A program made the translations under genes and the position numbers. A DNA stretch of 36,543 nt from an uncultured Bacteroides sp. Lineage in GTDB: Bacteria; Bacteroidota; Bacteroidia; Bacteroidales; Bacteroidaceae. The stretch spans positions 1-36,543 of the forward strand of contig USEY01000039.1 in assembly GCA_900553815.1 (NCBI GenBank), written 5' to 3'. Under the pieces are notes generated by a model. It did not search any database. It was given only the letters and a program-made list of their open reading frames with translations, and was not told the DNA's origin. Positions 27,001-36,525 of the stretch are shown one piece after another (position 1 is the stretch's first letter; the number at the start of each line of letters is the position of its first letter).

Positions 27001-27406
27001 TCTTTTCTTTCTTTAAATTCTTGTTCAGTTCAAAACAATAGAAGAACCAGGAATCATATATCAGATAAATCAGATAATTGACTATAAATGTAAGCAGGAA
27101 AGCTCTCCTGCCTTCATGTACGGCTAAACAATAGACGACCATCAATATGATTGAAAAAAGCATTCTCATGACTCTTATCAACATATAAATTTGCAACAGT
27201 CTCTTCGGCGAATGCCTGCGGACCATTTCCGTCATACTGATAGCAAATATACCAAAACTAAAAAAGAACACTGGTATCAACGGATAGCCTCCGAAATACT
27301 GATGCGGGAAACAATTGAAATAGATGCCTCCCCCTACTCCTCCTACCAACAGCGTCAATATCGCTGATTGTAACAGATAGTTTCTTTTGGTGATACTAAT
27401 ACTCAA
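26984..27406 (-). CDS. Small four-TM protein of the atp operon (AtpI-like position)
   Basis: A 140-residue protein with four predicted TM helices (about 11-29, 42-58, 78-98, 104-124) and a Lys/Glu-rich C-terminus. It lies between atpC and atpB, overlapping atpB by 17 bp, which is where Bacteroidetes operons carry an AtpI-like or uncharacterised assembly protein. The similarity to AtpI (a c-ring assembly factor) is in layout only, so the function is inference. The start is TTG at 27404-27406: a good ribosome-binding sequence, AAAGAGG, lies 8 bp before it, and no ATG gives a complete first helix. Confidence 0.75.
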   Translation of the reverse strand: MSISITKRNYLLQSAILTLLVGGVGGGIYFNCFPHQYFGGYPLIPVFFFSFGIFAISMTEMVRRHSPKRLLQIYMLIRVMRMLFSIILMVVYCLAVHEGRRAFLLTFIVNYLIYLIYDSWFFYCFELNKNLKKEKNETIA

Positions 27407-27452
27407 AATTACGCCTCTTTAAATAGGTTCGACACTTCTCTATTCTATCCAA

Positions 27453-27698
27453 TCAACATTCCACGCAAACGGACACCTGTCCATCACTCATCTCCACAAA
27501 ACCTCCCTGAATATCCAGTGATTTTTCAGTTCCATTTTCCACATAAAACAAAGTTCCACTTCTCAAGGAAGATACTATAGGAGCATGCTGGGGCAAGATG
27601 GTGAAAGCTCCCATCGTTCCGGGCAAATTCACACTCTCCACCTCTCCTTCGAAAATGCTTCTTTCCGGTGATACAATACTTAAATGTAAGTTTTTCAT
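27453..27698 (-). CDS. atpC: F1Fo ATP synthase epsilon subunit (short form)
   Basis: An 81-residue epsilon subunit made up of the N-terminal beta-sandwich only: LSIVSPERSIFEGEVESVNLPGTMG and FTILPQHAPIVSSLRSG are the conserved motifs. The C-terminal pair of helices (about 50 more residues in E. coli or Bacillus), which can insert into F1 and inhibit ATP hydrolysis, is missing. The frame ends cleanly, so this is not a recent truncation. It lies 85 bp after atpD. Confidence 0.92.
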   Translation of the reverse strand: MKNLHLSIVSPERSIFEGEVESVNLPGTMGAFTILPQHAPIVSSLRSGTLFYVENGTEKSLDIQGGFVEMSDGQVSVCVEC

Positions 27699-27783
27699 TT
27701 AATTCTGTTATTTTAGAAAGACCTTTCATTCAGCCTCTACAATGTGCTTCATGAAAACATATCACGTAGAACCATCGTTCTTT

Positions 27784-29307
<1,524 letters not shown>

Positions 29308-29390
29308 CTAATCTTTTATATTTATTTTTATTATGCGCTCATTATTCTATAATCAACGTAGACTCTGACGTCTCTCCGTCACTTACCATG

Positions 29391-29398
29391 CAAATGTA
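29391..29398 (-). promoter_or_regulatory. -7 promoter element of the atp operon
   Basis: TACATTTG on the minus strand matches TAnnTTTG exactly, 87 bp before the atpD start codon. The expected -33 region has no clear TTTG. The resulting leader of about 80 nt is AT-rich. Confidence 0.5.
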
Positions 29399-29678
29399 TA
29401 AACAAAAGTGCTGTAATTGTTCTCCCTGATAGCTTTTTTTGAATAAAAAACACTAAAATGAGCGATAAATAATACCTTTTGAACACTCCTGAACCTTTAT
29501 TTACCATTTCTACTTACGTTTTTCTTTCGTCGCAACGTGCCACAAAACCCATTTATGATTACTACGCCAATATTACTGGGCTCTACTTTTAAATATATAG
29601 TATCCGATAATTTGCCATCAGGTTGAAAAAACAAGCAGGCAGACATGTTTCAGCTGACGACCCTGTATGCATATTTTA

Positions 29679-29751
29679 GTTTCATGCGTTGAAACTAACG
29701 GTTTCATACGCCGAAACTAATGGTTTCACGCCTTGAAACTGATTTGAAACC
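29679..29751. repeat. 22-bp-periodic palindromic repeat array (three and a half units)
   Basis: Units start at 29679, 29701 and 29723, exactly 22 bp apart. Each is GTTTC, seven bases, GAAAC; the first and third are perfect with 6-7-bp arms (AGTTTCATGCGTTGAAACT, GTTTCACGCCTTGAAAC). A half unit TTGAAACC closes the array at 29751. It sits between the divergent atp operon and the walJ-like gene. The architecture is the same as at 9085-9225, in cleaner form. Confidence 0.7.
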
Positions 29752-29807
29752 TTACTTTGTGCAATAAAAAATAGAATGATAGTCATAAAAAACAGTATAT
29801 TTATCCG

Positions 29808-29815
29808 TATATTTG
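29808..29815 (+). promoter_or_regulatory. -7 promoter element of the WalJ-like gene
   Basis: TATATTTG is a perfect TAnnTTTG match 53 bp before the start codon, in a very AT-rich region. No clear -33 TTTG is visible. Confidence 0.5.
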
Positions 29816-29868
29816 CCGTTACTTTAATCACAAGAGCGGCAAGCATAAGCCAACATAAATAGACAATA

Positions 29869-30672
29869 ATGAAAATTAGATTTTTAAGCTTGGCCAGTGG
29901 AAGCAGTGGAAATTGCTATTACTTGGGTACAGAAAGCTACGGTATATTAATAGATGCAGGAATAGGCTCACGAATCATTCGGAAAACATTAAAGGAACAT
30001 GGAATTAATCTGGAAACCATCCGCGCAGTGCTGGTTACCCATGACCATGCCGACCATATTAAAGCCATTGGAGCCTTGGGCGAAAGATTCAATATACCGA
30101 TATATGCCACAGCCCTCACCCATAAAGGCATTGAGCGCAGCTATTGCATGACGAACAAACTGGAAACTTCTGCACGTATTCTGGAGAAACAGCATCCCCT
30201 GCAAATTGAAGACTTCCATATCGAGTCTTTCGAAGTCCCCCATGATGGAACAGACAACGTAGGCTATTGCATAGAAATAGGAGGAAAAGTCTTTTCTTTC
30301 CTGACTGATATTGGAAACATTACCCCCATAGCTGCCCAATATATTAAAAAAGCCAATTACCTGATTCTGGAAGCCAACTACGACGAAGAAATGCTGCGCA
30401 TGGGAACATATCCTGCATATCTGAAAGAACGGATTCTCAGCCCCAACGGTCACCTCAGCAATTTGGAAGCGGCCAATTTCCTGGCAGAAAACTATTCAGC
30501 AGACTTAAAATACATCTGGCTGTGCCACCTCAGCAAAGACAACAACCACCCGGAATTAGCCTATAAGACAGTAGAACTAAAGCTAAAGGAAAAAGGAATA
30601 TTAGTAGGCAAAGACGTACAGCTTTGCGCACTGAAGCGCACCACCCCATCCGAGCTTTATGAATTCCCTTAA
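29869..30672 (+). CDS. MBL-fold metallo-hydrolase, YycJ/WalJ-like
   Basis: A 267-residue metallo-beta-lactamase-fold protein. The N-terminus KIRFLSLASGSSGNCYYLGT is diagnostic of the YycJ/WalJ group. The metal-binding motif THDHADH follows at about residues 56-62, with later metal ligands in HDGTDNVGYCIE, LILEANYDEEML, the NGHLS loop and the late histidine in WLCHLSKDNNHPE. WalJ proteins are putative 5'-3' nucleases linked to DNA repair or cell-wall regulation in Firmicutes; in Bacteroides the role is untested. It is a single gene with its own promoter, followed by a tRNA gene. Confidence 0.92.
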   Translation: MKIRFLSLASGSSGNCYYLGTESYGILIDAGIGSRIIRKTLKEHGINLETIRAVLVTHDHADHIKAIGALGERFNIPIYATALTHKGIERSYCMTNKLETSARILEKQHPLQIEDFHIESFEVPHDGTDNVGYCIEIGGKVFSFLTDIGNITPIAAQYIKKANYLILEANYDEEMLRMGTYPAYLKERILSPNGHLSNLEAANFLAENYSADLKYIWLCHLSKDNNHPELAYKTVELKLKEKGILVGKDVQLCALKRTTPSELYEFP

Positions 30673-30763
30673 AAAACACCACAGCTTAAGCTATTGTATT
30701 TCAAACGATAACATATATTAGGAGAGAAATAAATTAGAAAATACAAAAAAACAACCGAAAACA

Positions 30764-30795
30764 TTTGGATAGTAACAAATAAAAGCCTACCTTTG
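30764..30795 (+). promoter_or_regulatory. Promoter of the tRNA-Lys gene
   Basis: TTTG (30764-30767) and a perfect -7 TACCTTTG (30788-30795) are spaced by 20 bp, 20 bp before the tRNA. This is the best full promoter match in the window. Confidence 0.75.
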
Positions 30796-30814
30796 CACCC
30801 GCAAAAACAAAGAA

Positions 30815-30887
30815 GCACTCTTAGCTCAGTTGGTAGAGCAACTGACTCTTAATCAGTGGGTCCAGGGTTCGAATCCCTGAGGGTGTA
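30815..30887 (+). tRNA. tRNA-Lys (anticodon CUU)
   Basis: Full cloverleaf of 73 nt: acceptor stem GCACTCT/AGGGTGT (with two G-U pairs), D arm with AGCTCAGTTGGTAGAGC, anticodon stem ACTGA/TCAGT with loop CTCTTAA and anticodon CTT, and T arm CAGGG/CCCTG with TTCGAAT loop. The CCA end is not encoded. Confidence 0.95.
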
Positions 30888-30905
30888 CTTGAGTACAAGC
30901 ATTTG

Positions 30906-30940
30906 AAGTTCTGAAAACATTGATTTTCAGAACTTTTTTT
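30906..30940 (+). terminator. Rho-independent terminator after tRNA-Lys
   Basis: A perfect stem AAGTTCTGAAAA/TTTTCAGAACTT with a 6-nt loop, followed by TTTTT and a T-rich stretch, 18 bp after the tRNA. Confidence 0.9.
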
Positions 30941-31108
30941 ATTTTATACGCACACTTAAAAACGATTTAGAGAGGCTCAACGTAAACCTGAGGAATTTAT
31001 TGGGCTCAGCAGAAATTTAGTGGGAATAAGCATATAAAGGCCCAGTAGAGGATATCCCTGCCGTAGATATTTTGTGTAATTCTAAAGATAAAGCAACAAG
31101 GCACATAA

Positions 31109-31131
31109 AAACAAATGCACTGCATTTGTTT
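31109..31131. repeat. Near-perfect 23-bp palindrome downstream of tRNA-Lys
   Basis: AAACAAATGCA and its exact complement are separated by one base. There is no T-run on either side, so it is more like a protein-binding or cruciform site than a terminator. The rest of 30941-31172 holds no gene that I can support. Confidence 0.45.
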
Positions 31132-31172
31132 ACTCAAAAACACCAAAAGATTTTCAAACAAAAGACAAACAA

Positions 31173-31217
31173 TAAAAAAATCCCGGACACGACATGCTGT
31201 CGTTCCGGGATTTTTTT
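31173..31217 (-). terminator. Terminator of the rnf operon
   Basis: A 13-15-bp stem (ATCCCGGA... with CGAC/GTCG inside) with A and T runs on the outer sides, so it can act in both directions. It lies 90 bp after the rnfA stop. Confidence 0.85.
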
Positions 31218-31306
31218 ATCAGTATGTTAAGGGTTACCGACTATATCAGCCGGTGTCAAGCATCAGCAGTAAATATTTCCTGCCTCACTCTACAGATTCC
31301 AGACTA

Positions 31307-31885
31307 TCAAATCTTCACTACGCCAGAGAAGCCCATGAAAGCCATGGCCAACAGACCGGCAGTAATGAGGGCGATAGGCGTTCCCTGCATGCCTTTGGGG
31401 ATGTTGACAAGACTCATCTGCTCGCGCAAACCAGCAAAGAGAGTCAAGGCCAGACCAAAGCCCAAGGCTGTAGAGAAGGCGTAAACAACTCCTGTAAGCA
31501 GGTCGTAATCTTTCTGGATAACGAGGATGGCAACACCCAAAATACAACAGTTGGTAGTAATCAACGGTAAGAATACACCCAGTGCCTGATAAAGTGCGGG
31601 AGAAACCTTTTTCAGGATGATTTCAACCATCTGCACAAGAGCAGCGATGACCAGAATGAAGGTAATGGTCTGCAAATAGCCCAAATCAAAGACATCGAGC
31701 ACAAACTTCTGGATAAGGAACGTAACGATGGTGGCAATGGTAAGCACAAAGGCTACGGCAGCCGACATACCCAACGCTGTATCAATCTTCTTGGAAACGC
31801 CGAGGAACGGACAGATTCCCAAGAACTGTGACAATACGATGTTGTTGACAAAGATTGCCGAGATAAATATTAATATATATTCCAT
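31307..31885 (-). CDS. rnfA: Rnf complex membrane subunit RnfA
   Basis: A 192-residue, six-helix integral membrane subunit of the Rnf ferredoxin:NAD+ oxidoreductase, homologous to NqrE. The N-terminal YILIFISAIFVNNIVLSQFLG and LGICPFLGVSKKIDTALGM carry the conserved Cys of the family (which in NqrE/RnfA helps hold an intramembrane iron-sulfur centre with its partner), and NCCILGVAILV carries the second. Length is normal. It is the last gene of the operon, 89 bp after rnfE. Confidence 0.95.
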   Translation of the reverse strand: MEYILIFISAIFVNNIVLSQFLGICPFLGVSKKIDTALGMSAAVAFVLTIATIVTFLIQKFVLDVFDLGYLQTITFILVIAALVQMVEIILKKVSPALYQALGVFLPLITTNCCILGVAILVIQKDYDLLTGVVYAFSTALGFGLALTLFAGLREQMSLVNIPKGMQGTPIALITAGLLAMAFMGFSGVVKI

Positions 31886-31974
31886 AATTCAAAAATAAAT
31901 TAAGAATGAAGTATTAAGAATGGGAAATATTCAGATAGCTTATTTTTCCAATCCTTCCCATTCTCTTTTTCAGC

Positions 31975-32559
31975 TTAGGCTTTCTTCAGACGATTGACAA
32001 TAGCAATGAGATAACCCAATGCAATGAATGCACCCGGAGCAAGCACAAAGATAAGCATACCATAGTCTTCGGGAATTAATGCCAGATTGAAAATCTTGCC
32101 GGTTCCCAGAAACTCACGAATAGCACCCAGCAAAGTAAGGGCGATGGTGAAGCCAAGCCCGATACCCAGTCCGTCGAAGAAGGAAGCCAAAGGATTGTTC
32201 TTGGCTGCAAAAGCCTCGGCACGACCCAGTACGATACAGTTAACCACAATCAGCGGGATGAACAGACCCAGCGTAGCATAAAGTGCCGGAACATAGGCCT
32301 GCATAACCATCTGCAGCAGGGTAACGAACGATGCGATGACTACAATATATGAAGGGATGCGCACCATGTCGGGAATCAGATTCTTAATGGCTGAAATAAC
32401 GACGTTGGAACATATCAGCACAAACATCGTGGCCAGTCCCATTCCCATACCGTTGAGTGCAGAAGAAGTGGTACCCAACGTAGGACACATACCTAGCAGA
32501 AGTACGAACGTAGGATTTTCCTTGATAATCCCGTTCATCAATACTTTAAAGTTATTCAT
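31975..32559 (-). CDS. rnfE: Rnf complex membrane subunit RnfE
   Basis: A 194-residue, six-helix membrane subunit, homologous to NqrD and paralogous to RnfA. Conserved segments are NPTFVLLLGMCPTLGTTSSALNG (with the family Cys) and LIVVNCIVLGRAEAFAAKN (with the second Cys). With RnfA it forms the inverted-symmetry core carrying the membrane iron-sulfur centre. It starts 17 bp after the rnfG stop. Confidence 0.95.
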   Translation of the reverse strand: MNNFKVLMNGIIKENPTFVLLLGMCPTLGTTSSALNGMGMGLATMFVLICSNVVISAIKNLIPDMVRIPSYIVVIASFVTLLQMVMQAYVPALYATLGLFIPLIVVNCIVLGRAEAFAAKNNPLASFFDGLGIGLGFTIALTLLGAIREFLGTGKIFNLALIPEDYGMLIFVLAPGAFIALGYLIAIVNRLKKA

Positions 32560-32576
32560 AATCTTTCCACTCCTTA

Positions 32577-33239
32577 TTATTTAGCGCTGTCGGCATCCGT
32601 AGCCTCGGCAGCTGCGGATTCAGCAGGTTCAACATTCTTTTGGGTAGCTCCCGTGCTGCCGTCAGTCTGATTCTGTCCGGCATATGCGGCATAAGCCGTA
32701 TTGACAGCCTTGAGGAAAGCACGTGAGGTGATGGTAGACGCTGTGATAGCGTTGACTTCTCCCCCATCCTTGCTTACTGTAAGAGGAGCCTTGCCCGGAT
32801 TCTTGGAAGTAATATCACCATTCTGTCCTTTCTTGAACCAGTCAGCAGCCTTTGAGCCCAAGCCCGGAGTCTCGGCATGAGACAACAGCGAATAATCAAT
32901 GATGTTGCCTTCGGCATCGAAACCTACCAGCACTTTGAGTTCACCACCAAATCCCATGGCAGATGCCTCAACAGCCGCGCCAATAAATTCTCCACCCTTG
33001 GTGGCAGGATAAACAGCATATTGCACACCGTCGACCTCCTGCATCTTCTTTTCGGCAATGGGGTCGTTGTCAAATCCGGGAACCACCATATTGACCGCAT
33101 CACTCAATGCCTTGGCATTGGCTTGCGCAATAGGTTCCTTTGTCAGTTCATTGACGTAAGCCAGCAACGCTACGGAAATAACCGTGACTCCCGTAAGCAC
33201 CAGCAACATATTCTTTAAGGATGATTCTAACTTTTTCAT
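32577..33239 (-). CDS. rnfG: Rnf complex FMN-binding subunit RnfG
   Basis: A 220-residue subunit with one N-terminal TM helix (about 11-28) and a periplasmic FMN-binding domain. SHAETPGLGSK (120-130) and the flavinylation motif around Thr169 (ITASTITSRAF, equivalent to SGATxT) show covalent FMN attachment by ApbE. The C-terminal 30 residues are a low-complexity Ala/Glu/Thr tail. Its ATG overlaps the rnfD stop (ATGA), so the two are translationally coupled. Confidence 0.95.
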   Translation of the reverse strand: MKKLESSLKNMLLVLTGVTVISVALLAYVNELTKEPIAQANAKALSDAVNMVVPGFDNDPIAEKKMQEVDGVQYAVYPATKGGEFIGAAVEASAMGFGGELKVLVGFDAEGNIIDYSLLSHAETPGLGSKAADWFKKGQNGDITSKNPGKAPLTVSKDGGEVNAITASTITSRAFLKAVNTAYAAYAGQNQTDGSTGATQKNVEPAESAAAEATDADSAK

Positions 33240-34231
33240 TTCTTCTTTGCTACCTCCCCAAAGCGTTTAGGTTTAACATACGTATTGATGAGCGGCGTGA
33301 ACGCATTCATAATAAGAATAGCGAACGACATACCTTCGGGATATGCGCCAAACAGACGGATGATGACTGTCAACAGACCGATGCAAACACCGTAAATCAA
33401 CATTCCCTTGTGACTCATAGGTGAAGTGACATAGTCTGTCGCCATGAAGATGGCACCCAGCATGAGACCTCCGGAAAGAAGCTGCGTAAGAGGTGAAACA
33501 TACAATTCGGGGTTCACCAAGTGCATGATACCGGCAAAAACAAACACAGTAACAAAGATAGATACCGGAATATGCCAGGTAATAATTTTCTTCCACAGCA
33601 TGTAAGCCAAGCCAAGCAACAGTGCCAAAGCACTTACCTCACCCAGACAGCCGGCATTGTTACCGATGAACAGGTGCAGAGAATCGGGCAGCTGGTCGAG
33701 CGAAAAGCCCGGAGCACCATTGATGACACCCTTCATGATGGCCAGCGGAGTGGCGGTAGTGGTAGCATCGGTATAAGCAGTAAGCTGACCTACAGCCGGC
33801 CAGGTCGTCATTTGAACCGGGAAAGAGAGCAGCAGGAATACACGACCAGCCAGTGCGGGGTTGAAAGGATTGCAACCCAGACCGCCGAATGACATTTTGC
33901 CAACACCTATGGCAAACAAGGCACCGAGGATGATAATCCATATAGGCAGGTTAGAAGGCAAGTTGAATGCCAACAGCACACCGGTGATGATGGCAGAGCC
34001 GTCGGTAATGGTAGTGGTAGGCTTCTTCATCAGGAACTTGCCAATGGCCCACTCAAAGAACAGACAGGCCACTACGGAAGTAAGCGTGACAATAAGCGCA
34101 CCTAACCCGAAAAAGTAAAGCGATACGAGAAATGCCGGAATCAGGGCAATAAGTACGCCGTACATGTTCTTCTTCACGCTGTCATTTCCATGAACGTGAG
34201 GTGAAAGGGATACGATTAATTTATTTTCCAT
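33236..34231 (-). CDS. rnfD: Rnf complex FMN-binding membrane subunit RnfD
   Basis: A 331-residue multi-helix membrane subunit, homologous to NqrB. Conserved features: SPHVHGNDSVKKNMYGVLIAL at the N-terminus, TDGSAIITGVLLAFNLP, the MSFGGLGCNPFNPALAGRVFL segment, and the flavinylation site near Thr161 (TTTATPLA, equivalent to SGATP). The covalent FMN faces the periplasm and passes electrons with RnfG. It starts 6 bp after rnfC. Confidence 0.95.
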   Translation of the reverse strand: MENKLIVSLSPHVHGNDSVKKNMYGVLIALIPAFLVSLYFFGLGALIVTLTSVVACLFFEWAIGKFLMKKPTTTITDGSAIITGVLLAFNLPSNLPIWIIILGALFAIGVGKMSFGGLGCNPFNPALAGRVFLLLSFPVQMTTWPAVGQLTAYTDATTTATPLAIMKGVINGAPGFSLDQLPDSLHLFIGNNAGCLGEVSALALLLGLAYMLWKKIITWHIPVSIFVTVFVFAGIMHLVNPELYVSPLTQLLSGGLMLGAIFMATDYVTSPMSHKGMLIYGVCIGLLTVIIRLFGAYPEGMSFAILIMNAFTPLINTYVKPKRFGEVAKKK

Positions 34232-34237
34232 ATTTCT

Positions 34238-35575
34238 TTATTTTTTTGCTTGACGGGCACGTATGATTGCACCAACCTTAGCCTTGCCCAAACGGATAAA
34301 GTCGAGCATAGGACGATTGGAGGGACATGTGAACTGACATGAACCACACTCAATACATGACATGATATCTTCTTTCTCTAATCTTTCAAACTCTCCATGT
34401 GCCGACACGGTAGCAAGCAGATAGGGCTCCAGTCCCATAGGACAGGCACTCACACACTTGGCACAACGGATACAGGGTTGAACCTCTCCGCGCTTGGCTT
34501 CCTTTTTGTTCATAATCAGAATACCAGAGCTACCCTTGGCGGTAGGTACATCGGTGTTGACCAATGCCTTACCCATCATAGGACCACCACCAATAATCTT
34601 ACCGGTATCTTCGGGCAAACCACCACAAGCATCAATAAGCTGCTTCATGGGAGTTCCGATACGAGCCAGGAAGTTAGAAGGTTTGGCCAAAGACTTACCG
34701 GTCACGGTAATGACACGTTCGAAAAGCGGTTTGTTCTTCTGCACTGCCTGATAAACGGCAAAAGCAGTACCGACATTCTGTACTACTGCACCAGTAGAGA
34801 TAGGCAGAGTACCGGCAGCAACCTGACGGCTGATAATAGCATCAATAAGCTGCTTTTCACCACCTTGCGGATATTTCACCTTCAAAGGAATTACTTCAAT
34901 ACCAGCGTAGGAAGCAGCAGTCTTGGTCATCAGCTGGATGGCATCGGGCTTGTTGTTCTCAATTCCGATAAATGCCTTGTTGACCTTAACAGCCTTCATC
35001 AGGATAGATACACCTACCATGATTTCTTCCGCATGTTCCAGCATCAGCTGGTGGTCGGCTGTCAGATAAGGTTCACACTCTACGGCGTTAATGATGACAC
35101 ACTCTGCCTTGGCTGTAGGAGGAGGACACAGCTTGACCTGTGTGGGGAAGCAGGCTCCACCCATACCAACAATACCGGCATCGGCAATCTTCTGCACAAT
35201 TTCTTCCGAGCTCAGGTTGCATTCCTTCACCAATGTCTCGGAACGGTCGATGCTCTCTTCCCATTCGTCACCCTCCACATCAATGAAAATAGCAGGTTTG
35301 GGATAACCACTGGCATCAACAATAGTATCTATCTTAGCCACCTTACCACTTACGGATGAATGGATGGCTGCTGATACGAAACCGCCCGGTTCGGCAATCT
35401 TCGTACCCACTTTCACTACATCGCCCTTGGCAACGATAGGCTTCGCGGGCGCACCTATATGCTGACCCAACAAAATGACAGCCTTGGCAGGTACTTCGGC
35501 CTTAATGATGGGCTGATGTGCTGAAAGTTTATTTTCGTGTGGATGAACACCACCGATTGAAAATGTTTTCAACAT
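34238..35575 (-). CDS. rnfC: Rnf complex NADH-binding subunit RnfC
   Basis: A 445-residue cytoplasmic subunit that binds NADH and FMN and carries two [4Fe-4S] clusters. The N-terminus FSIGGVHPHENKLSAHQPI is standard. The flavin/NADH region GMGGACFPTQVKL, then INAVECEPYLTADHQLML, shows the Nuo51-like fold. The cluster motifs are CIRCAKCVSACP and CIECGSCQFTCPSNRP near the C-terminus. The long C-terminal extension of proteobacterial RnfC is absent. It is the second gene of the operon, 38 bp after rnfB. Confidence 0.96.
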   Translation of the reverse strand: MLKTFSIGGVHPHENKLSAHQPIIKAEVPAKAVILLGQHIGAPAKPIVAKGDVVKVGTKIAEPGGFVSAAIHSSVSGKVAKIDTIVDASGYPKPAIFIDVEGDEWEESIDRSETLVKECNLSSEEIVQKIADAGIVGMGGACFPTQVKLCPPPTAKAECVIINAVECEPYLTADHQLMLEHAEEIMVGVSILMKAVKVNKAFIGIENNKPDAIQLMTKTAASYAGIEVIPLKVKYPQGGEKQLIDAIISRQVAAGTLPISTGAVVQNVGTAFAVYQAVQKNKPLFERVITVTGKSLAKPSNFLARIGTPMKQLIDACGGLPEDTGKIIGGGPMMGKALVNTDVPTAKGSSGILIMNKKEAKRGEVQPCIRCAKCVSACPMGLEPYLLATVSAHGEFERLEKEDIMSCIECGSCQFTCPSNRPMLDFIRLGKAKVGAIIRARQAKK

Positions 35576-35613
35576 ACAAAATCTGTATTTAGTCGTTTAT
35601 GATTCTTATTTTA

Positions 35614-36525
35614 TCATGCTTCTTTCTTGGGAGTTTCAGCTCCTTCAGCCACCTTGGCCGTAGCAGGAGCAGCAGCTACCGGAGTTGCTTCTTCTGTCTT
35701 AGGCTTACGGGGCGGAAAATTCAGTGCGATAATGGCACCCTGTGGACAAGCTTCCTCGCACTTGCGGCAAGACTTACACTTGTTGGGGTCGATATAAGCC
35801 AGGTTGTTCTCCATGGTTATGGCTTCGAACGGACATACCTTCACACACTTGCCGCAACCTATACAAGCAGCAGTACAAGCCTTGCGTGCCACTGCACCCT
35901 TGTCCTTATTGACGCACTGTACATAAACACGACGTGATTTCTTGCCCTGAGGACGAATCTCGATAATGTTTCTCGGACAAGCCTTGGCACAAGCACCACA
36001 AGCGGTACACTTTGCCTCGTCTACTTCGGGAAGCCCTGTTTCGGGATTCATGTGAATGGCATCGAACTTACAAGCACCCACACAGTCACCACATCCCAGA
36101 CAGCCATAGCTGCAACCGGTTTCTCCTCCATAAAGTGAAGAAGCAATGGCACAACTCTTGGCACTGTCGTACTGATTGGTACGGGGGCGGTTAGCACACG
36201 TACCGTTACATCTCACTACTGCTACTTTGGGTTCGGAAGCTGCGGCAGCCAATCCCAAAATATCAGCCACTTTTGCCATTACTGGCTGTCCACCAACCGG
36301 ACAAAGCTTACCATCCAGCGAACCGGCCTTGACACAAGCGTCAGCAAATCCGCTACAACCCGGGTAACCACATCCTCCGCAATTTGCCTGGGGAAGCACA
36401 GCAGCCACCTGGGCAATACGCGGATCTTCATACACGGCGAATTTCTTTGAAGCTACGTACAGCACAACAGCCGATACCAATGCAATAGCTCCCAATGAAA
36501 TCACTGCAATCAGAATTACATTCAT
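35614..36525 (-). CDS. rnfB: Rnf complex ferredoxin-accepting subunit RnfB
   Basis: A 303-residue iron-sulfur subunit with one N-terminal TM helix (about 5-24). The first cluster motif is C49, C52, C57 and C75 (NCGGCGYPGC, then LCPVGG), typical of RnfB. A set of CxxCxxCxxxC ferredoxin motifs follows: CLGCGDCVGAC, CTACGACAKACP, CIGCGKCVKVCP and CKSCRKCEEACP, giving a many-cluster wire for accepting electrons from reduced ferredoxin. The C-terminus is a low-complexity Ala/Pro/Glu tail of about 30 residues. It is the first gene of the operon; its promoter is just outside the window. Confidence 0.96.
   Translation of the reverse strand: MNVILIAVISLGAIALVSAVVLYVASKKFAVYEDPRIAQVAAVLPQANCGGCGYPGCSGFADACVKAGSLDGKLCPVGGQPVMAKVADILGLAAAASEPKVAVVRCNGTCANRPRTNQYDSAKSCAIASSLYGGETGCSYGCLGCGDCVGACKFDAIHMNPETGLPEVDEAKCTACGACAKACPRNIIEIRPQGKKSRRVYVQCVNKDKGAVARKACTAACIGCGKCVKVCPFEAITMENNLAYIDPNKCKSCRKCEEACPQGAIIALNFPPRKPKTEEATPVAAAPATAKVAEGAETPKKEA

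Noticed and set aside
29679..29751. CRISPR array
   Set aside because: The 22-bp units follow each other directly with no spacers, and no cas genes are present.
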